NCBI GenBank assembly: GCA_036417435.1
Contig: CM070899.1
Coordinates: 4,283,001 to 4,347,000, forward strand
Direction: 5' to 3'
DNA: 64,000 nucleotides
From: Inia geoffrensis
Taxonomy: Eukaryota; Chordata; Mammalia; Artiodactyla; Iniidae
Positions 55,560 through 64,000 of this stretch are shown one piece after another (positions within the stretch are counted from its first letter, which is position 1; every line of letters begins with the position of its first letter). Under the pieces are notes generated by a model that saw nothing but the letters and a program-made list of their open reading frames with translations, did not search any database and was not told where the DNA came from. The position numbers and the translations under genes were made by a program.

Positions 55560-55970
55560 CTCACGCAGACGCTCAACTTGGTTCCAAAGAACAAAGTTTA
55601 ACTAGTTTGTAGGCGAGAACTTGATGAAAATTTGACATTTGATAAGAAACTAATTTTGGTGTGCCTTTTTAATACTTTAAAACGCTAAAGTAATAACATG
55701 TATAAATGTCAAGCTTTTCTATTTTGATTATGTTGCTTTGATTTTTATCAACTTTTTTTTATTAAAAATCCACTGTAAATGAAATAGAGAAGGGGAGAAA
55801 TGGCACAAGAAGATAAATTTTGCAACTTATCGAGATGTAAGCGACAGCCTCTCATTTTTTTTTTTTTTTTCAGCCCTGGGGATTGTTATTATTTTGCATC
55901 TCACTGTGGTTATCATGATGTTTTTATCTTTGGCTTCAAGTCTAGGAAACCTGCGGTGCTACAGGAACAG
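55560..55970. promoter_or_regulatory. Candidate conserved AT-rich non-coding island
   Basis: A repeat-free AT-rich stretch of about 400 bases inside GC-rich DNA. It includes AACTAATTTTGGTGTGCC, TTGATTATGTTGCTTTGATT, TTTATTAAAAATCCACTGTAA and TTATTATTTTGCATCTCACT. Many homeodomain-type and octamer-like cores are present. A T run lies at 55856-55870. Conservation is inferred, not measured. Confidence 0.35.
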
Positions 55971-56341
55971 GGATTAAATTGCAGAGCGCAGGCAGCCTTG
56001 GCTAGCCGAGCAGGAAGACGCCAGGGTGGGCCAAGGGGGAGAACGTGATTGGATTCTCTGGCCCTTCAGACAGCTGCAGGGAAAACTTGGTGCTGCCTCC
56101 TCCAGAAAGCCTCCTACAGGACCATGCCTCTCCCTTAGCAGGTTCCGAAGCTCCCCTCTGGGCCCCTGTATAATCCCCCTACTGTGGATTCCCCCATACC
56201 CACTCTCCATTCTTGGTTTCCATGTGGGACCTTCCCATGGCAGAGTCTAAGCTTTCCTCCATATGCGTGGGTCTGATTCAGTCTGGGTTTCCTGTGCCCC
56301 ACATGGAGGAAGTGTTTGTGGGTGCTTGAAGGAGAGGTGGA

Positions 56342-56615
56342 TAATGGATGGATGGATGGATGGATGGAAGGATGGATGGTGGCTGGATAAATGCATGGCA
56401 GACAGATGGTTGGATGAGTCAAAGGTGGATGGATGAAGGGAGGAATGAATAGATGGATCAATGGAGGGAGGGAGAGATGGATGGATGGATGGTGAATAGA
56501 AAAACATGGATAAGTGGATGGACAGTTAGATGGTTGGATGAGTGATAGGTGGATGGATGGGTAGAGAGCTTGATGGATGGATGGAGGGAGGGAAGGAGGA
56601 AAGGAGGGGGGGGTA
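56342..56615. repeat. (ATGG)n low-complexity repeat
   Basis: About 270 bases of ATGG/GGAT units with scattered substitutions, grading into GGGA/GGAA at the right end. Confidence 0.93.
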
Positions 56616-56829
56616 GGGCGGGAAAGTCAGAGTTTCAGCCCTGCCGACTGGCTGGCAATTTTAGAACCACAACCTTTCAAGGCTTTAGACCAGACTTAAT
56701 AACCTCTCGAGACTCTTCCAGTTCTGATTTTTTTCAGCCCTCCAATGTCATGAGCAAAATGAAAGGGATGGGAAATAAATAGCTTCAGGTGGCCTTCATG
56801 TGCTACTGAGAATCAGTCACCTATAGGAG

Positions 56830-57035
56830 GACAGCCATAATAATCAGTTTCATGTTCCTTCCCAATATGCAAAACATGTTCCCAACCTCATTTAATCCTT
56901 ACACCCATGGAGAGGTGAGTATCTTCCACATTTTACTCACAGGGAAACTGAGACTCAGAGAGGAAGGGACTTGCCCAAGTTCAGACAGTAAGTGACAGCC
57001 AGTCAGACTCTGACCCTGCAGAGTCGAGGCTTCAG
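56830..57035 (-). mobile_element. MIR SINE remnant
   Basis: CTCATTTAATCCTTACACCC, TTTTACTCACAGGGAAACTG, AGACTCAGAGAGGAAGGGAC and CAAGTTCAGACAGTAAGTGA: an unusually well preserved antisense MIR core. Confidence 0.75.
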
Positions 57036-58557
57036 GCCCTTTTCCCCCAATAAGTCTGGTCCCTGCCCACAGGGAGCAGCAGCTTGCTGGGTGCCCAGGG
57101 TGGGAGAGGGTACATTGGCTTAGCTTCAATTTCTGCAGTTTCCTGGGGAAGAAGATGGAGCCAGAGGACGCCAGGCAGTAGCAGACGTCTTGCCTGAGAG
57201 TGTGAACACCGAAGTGCTATGGGGTTCGTGCATTCACCCCGACAGTCCAGGCAGGAGGGGCCGTTGGGCACATTCACGGTCAGGTCAGTGGGTTCCTCGG
57301 GCCACAGCCCCCGGGAATCAGCTACATCTGAGTTTTGCACACAAAGTGGCAGCATCTTCAACGTGGAGCCCAAGTCATCAGCATCAGAATCTGTGACTCC
57401 CCTTGGGAAACTGCAGTGTGGGGCGCCGAGCTGGGGGTGCTCACACGAGAAGAGGGAGTTTCCACGGCTGCTGTGGCCTCAGGGCCAACGCAAGTGTGCA
57501 TGTTGGAGCCCCGCTGTTCACGGTCCCCATGTTCAGCAGTTGTGCTCCTTCTTGAGAACAGGAAATCCTGGGAGCCCTCAGGGTTCCCAGCTGTCAGAGG
57601 TCTCTGTGCCCTTGAATGCCAAAACGTTTGTGATCAGAGGAAGCAACTTGAAAATCCCTTCAATGGATCCAGAGCTGACCAGCTGCACCACAATAAACAA
57701 ACTTCTAGATGCCCGAGTGGCCCTGGAGCAGCCCATAGTTCCGGGACTGCTGGGGGCAGGGACGACACAGCCACAAGTGAACACAAGTTCACTATCTCCA
57801 TCACCTCCTACAGCACTGCGCCCACCAGCCTCACAAAGAGATGTGCCCAGGGGGCAGGGATGCTGCCCTTCTCCCCACCCCACCATCCAGCGGCAATGGC
57901 CACATCCAGGGAAGTGGCTTTCATTTTCCCAGTTTACACCAGATTACCCAAATCCCCAGGTCTCAGCCGCTCAGTTCCTGCTCTGGCTAATTCAGTAAAT
58001 TATTCAGTTTGTGCCAAGACCCAGGTTGCCTGCAAGCTGAGGCCAGCCTGCGATTTCCCTCAGAGGTGTTTTGGGGGTCTGTAGCCTGGGGGCTCCGTTT
58101 CGGCCCACTCTCCGTCTTTCCCTCCATAGCCACCCATCCCCAGACCCTCCAGGGGAGGCCCTGAGGTGGCAGGAGGGAGCTGCCGGGACCCCGTGTTCCC
58201 TCCAGGAAGTTAGGCTCTCGAGGGAGGTGACACACGGAGGACCCAAAGAAGACACATCAGTTATAGTCGCCTCAAAGCTGACTCTTGAGCGTGGCTGGGA
58301 GCTGCAGAGGCATGAGGGTCATCAGGTGGGGATGCTGGATGTGGGGCGAGAGATTACTAGTATGGCCATGGTTCCTCCCGCCGGAATGAGTTGCTACGGG
58401 CCATGGAAAAGCGTCCTCACCCCAAAGGGTCAGGACCACAGGGCACATATGGAGGGGGTACAGTCAGGGCCAGGGGTTGCAGGGACAGACCTGGGGAGGG
58501 GTCAGTGGTGGGGAGAAGGAAAGATGAGGCCAGGAGAGGAAAATTAGGGTACGGAAT
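57036..58557. other. Unique DNA with two overlapping long open frames
   Basis: Two plus-strand frames, 57219-57998 (259 codons) and 57335-58084 (249 codons), overlap for over 650 bases in different phases. Neither shows a domain, repeat, signal peptide or membrane segment that I recognise. I treat both as non-coding; see the findings. Confidence 0.3.
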
Positions 58558-58860
58558 TTCATTCATTCCTGTACTGGTTCCTCCCTCCCTTCTCCGAGTG
58601 TCAGGCCCTGTGTCAGGACCAAGGGCTCAAAGATGACCATCCGGGAGTGGCCGGGCCAGTGGGGGACATCATGACAGAAGTCACCGTGGCGAGTGGTCCA
58701 TGGGACAGAGTTGGGGTTCCAGCTGTGCCTGGATGCAGGGAGATGTTCTGGGGAGGTGGCATGTGAGGTAGCTCTGGAGAGATAAGCCAGGCTCCCAGGT
58801 AGAGGGAGGAGGGAAGGTGTGCCAGGCTGAGGGCACAGCGCAGGAAAGGGCGTGGAGGCG
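58558..58860 (-). mobile_element. L2 LINE 3' remnant, antisense
   Basis: TTTCATTCATTCCTGTACTG, GTGTCAGGCCCTGTGTCAGG, CTCAAAGATGACCATCC and GTGGGGGACATCATGACAGA follow an antisense L2 end. The 3' block GGCTGAGGGCACAGCGCAGG matches its distal part. Confidence 0.6.
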
Positions 58861-59947
58861 GGACTTCTGCCGGCCGCCGCCCCCCTCCCCATCCCACCCC
58901 GCTGCCACTGCCCCTTCACCGAGTGTCTTTGAGAGGATGTCCTGAGATCGACACCGGCCAGGGCAGATTGGGGAAAGGGGTGCCACGCTGTGAGAGGAGA
59001 GTCACGGGAGGTGTTCTGAGCTGGGCAGGGAAGCGGATCCAGAACATCATGGACCAGACGTCTATTTTTAAACCCAAGTGAGGCCTCTTTCTTGGCATCT
59101 CCAGGAGCCAGGAGTTCATTCCTTTGTGGGCAGCCTCAGAGGCCCCGAGCCCCCTCGGGCCCCTCGCTCCCCCTCGGCCTCTTGACTGTTGTTATTTAAA
59201 AGCATCTAAGTCCCAGCCAGAGAAAGGAGTGATTGGGGGGCCTAGGAGATGAAAGGGGCCAATCCCCCCATGCGCCTGCCCTCGCCGGGGGCAACAAAAC
59301 CCTCCTTGTGGCCCTGCCAATTACCGGCACTGAGGGGGGTGTGGGCTAGACGGGAGACGTGACGGCCCGCCTCCCTGGGGTGAGCTGGGGTCACTGCTGC
59401 CCGCCTACAGGGCCCTGGGCCGCCAAGATCAGCCTGGGAAAGTGGCCCCAGGCTGAAGCCCCCAAAGCCCCTACCACCGGAGAAGGGGCAGAGCTCGCCC
59501 AGCTTTGCTTGGGGACCATCCACCACGAGCCCGCCAGCCCGGCCATCAAGAGACGAGCCTAGTGGAGGTGGTCCCTTGGGGCAGGCCACCACGGCTGATG
59601 ACTCTAATGATGTCAGAGTGAGCCTGCTGCCACAAAGGGCCCTTTCTGAGCCTGCCGAGAGCGTGTCCGCGGCCACCCAGCAGCAGGCCTGAGGACTGCA
59701 GGTGGCACGAAACGTCACCACCTGTCCCCCCACCAGCCCGTGTCCTGCAGCCTTGGCTGGCCTGGGTGCCAGCACCTGCACCCCACTCTCCCAGGTCAGG
59801 AAAAGAGGCCCCAATGTGACTCACACGAAGAGGTCCCCAACCTCCCATGGCTGCCCCCTGGGGTCCCCAGTCCCCCAGCTGTTTGGGTCCACTCCCTCCC
59901 AGATCTGCAGAGAGGTGCCAACCAGGTCACTGCGAATTGAGGTCCCG
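58861..59947. other. Unique GC-rich DNA
   Basis: A perfect MEF2 consensus match CTATTTTTAA lies at 59062-59071. The 190-codon minus-strand frame 59242-59814 has no recognised domain. No gene is called. Confidence 0.35.
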
Positions 59948-60102
59948 CTGTCTCTCTGTAACACTCTGTGACTCTCTGTCTCTGTCTTTCTCTCTGTATC
60001 TCTCTGTCTTTCCTCCTTGTATCTCTGTCTCTCTGCACTTCTCTGTCTCCCTGTCTCTCTCTGTATCTGTCTGTCTGTCTGTGTCTGTTTCTCTCTCTCT
60101 GG
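59948..60102. repeat. Pyrimidine-rich CTGTCTCT low-complexity repeat
   Basis: About 150 bases of CTCTGTCT and TCTGTCTG variants, including a short (CTGT)n core near 60070. Confidence 0.92.
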
Positions 60103-60116
60103 GGCATCGGCTCTCA

Positions 60117-60245
60117 CTGTGGTTCCTGGCACCAGCGCCATCAGCACCATCTGAGAACCTCTTAGAGGCGCTGATTCTCGGGCTGCAGACCTGCTGCAGA
60201 GGGGAGTAAAGGTGGCGGCCCCCCACAATTCCTGCGGGCACCCTG
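60117..60245 (-). mobile_element. MER5A-like hAT DNA transposon remnant
   Basis: GTGGTTCCTGGCACCAGCGC, CATCAGCACCATCTGAGAAC and GGCGCTGATTCTCGGGCTGC follow a MER5A-type non-autonomous element. Short and diverged. Orientation depends on the consensus convention. Confidence 0.45.
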
Positions 60246-60989
60246 CCCCATCCCCGGCCCCAGGCCCCAGCAAGTCTCTGAGCTTCTCGGTCTTGTCTTC
60301 ATCTGAGAAGTGGGAGCTGGTGCTGGAGCCTCCTTCACAGTCCTGAGCACTTGGCCCCTGACCCCCAAAGCTGGCCCCTGACCCCTAGGCCTCCTTCTGC
60401 CCACCCTGGAGGCGTGCCTATGCTTCCAGCCCCCCGTCCGCTCACCAGGACGTTGTCACCCCCGTCCTCTACCGACACCTCTGCCGTGGAGGCTCCACCA
60501 GTGTCCTCCCAGGCCACCCTCGTCCTGCTGGTCAGGGGACCACTGGGGACACTTGCCCAACCCCCTCCTTCTGGAAGCTGCTTTTCTTCTTGGCCTGACC
60601 GGCCCCTTGCCTCACTCTACTGCTCTGTCTCCCCAGTCCCTGACACAGCGTTGGCTGTTCGTCACCTCCCCTCTTGCCACCGTCCCCAGTGGGGTAGCCA
60701 GGTGAACTTTCAAAAATGCCCTGCCCCCTCACGACTCCACAGTGCTCCCTGACCCTCGGGGTCATCCCCAACACAGCCGGCCTTACCCCCTGGTAATCCC
60801 TAAACATACAGGGTGGGTCATTTCCCACCTCCAAGCCGTTGCTCAAGCTGACCCCTCACCTGAGGACACCTTCAGGTGTGGGGTGAGCAGAGCAGGGACA
60901 TCAGGACTTAGCATGGCCTGAGATCCCTCAAGGCTCCCCAGCCCCAGGTGCCACCATAGGGAACCTACCCCCACCTCCCAAACTCACAC
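60246..60989. other. Unique GC-rich DNA
   Basis: No exon or repeat is recognised. The overlapping frames on both strands are unsupported. Confidence 0.4.
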
Positions 60990-61175
60990 TAGGTAATGCT
61001 GGCTCTATCTCAGACCTGCTGCATGACCCAGACAACTCCCCTCCCGTCTTTGAGCCTCAGTTTCTCCACCTGTAAAATGGGCCCCCACACCAACCTTCCT
61101 CCTAGTTTGCAAGGATGAAGTGAGAGGAGGGTCATGAGCTGCCCAAAGCGAGCAGGCGCCTGGCAGGTGGTCTTT
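60990..61175 (+). mobile_element. MIR SINE remnant
   Basis: CCTGCTGCATGACCCAGACA, CTTTGAGCCTCAGTTTCTCC, ACCTGTAAAATGGGCCCCCA and AAGCGAGCAGGCGCCTGGCA follow the sense MIR core and 3' end. Confidence 0.7.
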
Positions 61176-61839
61176 CCCTGACTCACCTCCTGGGACCTTC
61201 CCATCATCTGTGAGGGTCTCGGCCAAGTAGGAGGACTTCACCAGGAGGGAAGCCCTTCCAGAAGCTCACACCTCAGCCCCAGGAGCATGAGCCTGTGCCT
61301 GCGGATCTCTGGTTTCCCAGGGTTCTTTCCTTCCTGGAAGACTGACGCATTTGGGGTCGCTGTCCTTCATCCCTGCCGGGCAAACGTGACACTGACCCGG
61401 GTGGGACAGCCCGGCAGCCCCTGAGCGCATGGTGCTTCCCCAAGCAGACCCTTCTGGGCTCCCAGTGAAGCACTGGGTCACAGTGGCATGGGGCCTGGGG
61501 TGGCGAATGGGGGAACGAGAGGCTGTGCGCTCCACAGCACGTTCTGGGGTGAAACAGCCTTCTCCTCCTTCTCAGCAAAGAGGGCATCGGGACAGACGTG
61601 TGGCCATGAGCAGGAAATCAGCCAATCCACTACCAAACTCAGGGAGAAGAAAGCCCTGAAATCGTGCAAGAATTCAGACCAGAGGACAGAGGATACTCTG
61701 GCAGCTCAGCCTCCCAGGCTGCGCGGCGGGACCAGACGTGGCCACGCTGGGCCCAGTGCTCAGCTGGTGCCCTGCCCTCCCGCTCGGCCTGGCTGACTGG
61801 GGCTGGGACAGGGCCAGTGATCTTCAGGATCCAGTCCAG

Positions 61840-61930
61840 CTGGTGCTTGTGTTCAGCGCACACGAAATCGCAGGGTCGGCCCATTTTACAGATGGGGAAA
61901 CTGAGGAGGAGGGAGTGGAATCCCGTGCAG
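61840..61930 (-). mobile_element. Short MIR remnant
   Basis: CCATTTTACAGATGGGGAAA followed by CTGAGGAGG is the antisense MIR core. Confidence 0.5.
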
Positions 61931-62139
61931 AGCAGATTCCATCCCAGAGCCTGGCCGCCCCACCCACCGCCCGGCAGTGCCTGAAGGACAGACAGGCGCT
62001 GGATCCACTGACAGCACCGTCCACGGACTGGGGCCAGAGGGCGGACTTGAGGCAAGCCTCTGTCTTGTCCAGGGGCTTCTTACCACCCCCTTCCAGCCAT
62101 GACCATGACCAGCCCATCAGCCAGGGAGACTGAGAACGA

Positions 62140-62215
62140 TTCACCCATGGGTGCGCAGACCGAGGCCCAGAGAGTGAGGGCCCTGCCCAAGCTTAGTCAC
62201 CTGCCCTACTGGGAT
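62140..62215 (-). mobile_element. Short MIR remnant
   Basis: ACCGAGGCCCAGAGAGTGAG followed by CTGCCCAAGCTTAGTCACCT resembles the antisense MIR core. Confidence 0.45.
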
Positions 62216-62960
62216 CTGGGCTGGCAGACCCATCAGGGGTGTGACCCACGCCCCTTGGTCTGGGGCAAGATTCAGGCCAGAGGGGATGAGCGTTTGACCA
62301 AAGACTTCCAGAGGGTCAGTGGCAGCAGCTACAAGACCCGGGTTCCTAGACCTGGGCTTCCCACCGTCTGAAGAGACCAGGCTAAGCCCCGCCCCTGGGG
62401 CCACTGATCACTGTGGTCTCAGGGGCTCCCGTGGCATCTGTGCAGCAAACAGGTCACGACTCAGGGGCACTGAGAGGAGAGTGGGGGTCTGTGTCCTTCA
62501 CCTGCCCGGCGGGCGGTCACCTGCACTGGCATCTGTCTGGCTCTGCAGGTGAGGGGGCATTTGACCAGCTCATCTCCGGACGGTCCCCACCCCACCCCTG
62601 AGAGGTGCCTGTCCACTTCACAGCCTGACTCAGCCCTGGGTCTCCGCATCTGGAAGGTAAGAAGCCACACAGGTCTCTGGGGGTCAGTCCGATTCTCAGC
62701 TGCTGAGTGATATCCACCCCCTGCTTCCCTCCTCCATGGCTGGGAAATCTCCTGCCTCCGCGGGCTTTGCAGCTCAGGGCCCCAGACCCCCAGGGCAGGG
62801 TCCCAGCCTCCTGGCTGGCTGGCTCAGGAGCACTTGGTGAATCTCTCCACCCAGGGAGTCACCTCCCTCCTCCCCAGGGCTTTCAAGGCCCCTGATTAGA
62901 GCCGTCATACACCCCTTCACCCCAGATTCCATTCTGAGCTCCTCGGCCGCCACAAGGCCC
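62216..62960. other. Unique GC-rich DNA
   Basis: No gene or repeat is recognised. Confidence 0.4.
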
Positions 62961-62961
62961 T

Positions 62962-62976
62962 GCCCCCCCCCCCCCC
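62962..62976. repeat. Poly(C) run of 15
   Basis: Uninterrupted C homopolymer followed by GGGG. Confidence 0.95.
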
Positions 62977-63190
62977 GGGGCCTCCACCCTCCATACAGCC
63001 TAAGTTCCGCTCACCAGATGGACAAGGGGGCCACACAGGCCTGGTGGCCCTGCCTCTGGGACTGGCCTCTGCCCTCCTTTCGGCCCTCAGGCAGAGGATG
63101 GGGCAGGCCCCAGGGCCTCGGCTGGGACAACGGTTAACTCTGACAGCAAACTTACAGAGCATCTCCTCTCTCTGCACGGGGCCCTCGCAG

Positions 63191-63205
63191 GCGCCCTCTA
63201 GCGCT
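63191..63205 (-). promoter_or_regulatory. Candidate CTCF-type site
   Basis: On the minus strand the core reads CTAGAGGGCGC. It fits the CTCF core SYAGRKGGCRS at every position, but the preceding CCA is not conserved. Confidence 0.35.
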
Positions 63206-63419
63206 GCTCCTGTAGGTCTTCTTATGGAGGAGACTGGGGCCCAGGGCCCAGGGGCCTGCCGGGGACGGGCAGACACCCAGGGCAGCCTGGCCGCTGGCCC
63301 TCCCCAGGCTGCCCTGCCGCCCCTGGGGGAGATGGGGGGGACACGGACGACGTAGCTTCCAGGGGCCGCCGGTTCTGCTGGGGGTGGGGCAGGAGGGCGT
63401 GGCAGCGCGGCTGCTCTCA

Positions 63420-63780
63420 AGCTGTGATTGGGGGGAGGAGGACCATGACGTCATCCCCTGAACCAGCGGGAAGATGATGATCTCCACGTGTCCACACGCA
63501 GCCCCGTGGGGCCGTGGGCAAAGGGACCACTCCTGGGGCTGGGTAGGAGCTGCCGCGCGGGCAGGAGCGGAGGGGGCTGCAGAGGTGAGGGACACCGGGT
63601 AGGGAGGGCACGGCAGGGCCGAAGACACCCAGGCTTGGGTGGGCCTGGGTTTCAGGGAGCTGCACCGCACAGCTCAGAAACGGGCCGCGGATCCAAAGTC
63701 CCGCGAGAGCGCTCGACTGGCCATGACATCGGTGAGGCGTCCCCCAACGTCCCCCAGCGGCCCTGGCTCAGCTTCCCGGG
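63420..63780 (+). promoter_or_regulatory. Candidate CpG-island promoter with CRE
   Basis: An inverted CCAAT box (GATTGG, 63426-63431), a perfect palindromic CRE TGACGTCA (63446-63453) and an E-box CACGTG (63485-63490) lie within 65 bases. By eye 63481-63780 holds about 24 CpG in 300 bases of roughly two-thirds GC. No TATA box or recognisable first exon is seen, so the direction of any transcription is a guess. Confidence 0.4.
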
Positions 63781-64000
63781 GGGCACTCAGAGCTCACAGC
63801 CCCTCCTTCCCCTTCCCCTACATTCCACATCACTCTGTCCAGAGGAAGTGGTCCCGAATGACCCACCGCAGGCTGCCCTGGCTCCCGGGACTCCAGGGAG
63901 AGTCACTGGACAGCAGGACAGAACCATCCGGAGCCCTGGGCCTGAAGCCCAGGACACTGTGGGTGAGGGCAGCGGCTGGGATTCCAGAGCTGGAGCCAGC

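Noticed and set aside
56342..56615. CRISPR-like repeat array
   Set aside because: A simple ATGG microsatellite without spacers, in a mammalian genome.
59242..59814. A 190-codon minus-strand gene
   Set aside because: Low-complexity Gly/Ala/Pro-rich translation typical of GC-rich non-coding DNA; no family recognised.

Overview
The window is mammalian genomic DNA, almost certainly cetacean (whale or dolphin). The diagnostic signal is a set of tRNA-derived SINEs that open GGSCTTCCCTGGTGGCGCAG. They come in a short form ending near GCGTACCGCAAAA (CHR-2-like) and a long form ending CAGCCAAAAATAAATAAATA (CHR-1-like). L1 elements with the cetartiodactyl-type 3' UTR (TTCACTTTGCTGTACAGCAG) fit the same assignment. 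I found no intact protein-coding gene, no exon I can name, no rRNA or tRNA gene and no CRISPR array. The only recognisable coding sequence is decayed retrotransposon ORF1 and ORF2.

Layout. (1) About 0.97-17.95 kb is an AT-rich stack of plus-strand LINEs. An old L1M with most of ORF2 missing (970-6490) carries an antisense, 5'-truncated younger L1 (3829-4819). A HAL1/L1M ORF1 segment (7000-9071 and 14161-14395) is split by a nearly complete younger L1 (9072-14160) with a perfect 15-bp target-site duplication. An L1M 3' UTR (14720-17030) carries a MaLR LTR and three SINEs. (2) 17.95-22.5 kb is GC-rich, L1-free DNA with MIR and MaLR remnants. (3) 22.8-34.85 kb is a second AT-rich LINE stack: three L1M copies, two SINEs, two short young L1 tails, a MaLR LTR that contains a SINE, and a 150-bp TA/CGTA microsatellite. 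(4) 34.85-64 kb is GC-rich and mostly unique. It holds MIR and L2 relics, a few MaLR and unclassified LTR-like pieces, two SINEs, simple repeats and a degenerate minisatellite of about 37 bp with a 75-bp inverted copy (35.8-37.45 kb). The last 600 bases have promoter-like features: an inverted CCAAT box, a perfect CRE, an E-box and dense CpG.

The nesting gives a relative chronology: L1M/HAL1, MIR, L2 and MaLR first, then cetartiodactyl L1, then CHR SINEs. The SINE target-site duplications are perfect or nearly so in most copies, which fits their late arrival. No host gene pathway can be described. The window is best read as intergenic or intronic DNA next to a possible promoter at its right edge. 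Family names come from recognising consensus-like sequence by eye, so subfamily labels and the ends of old elements are approximate.
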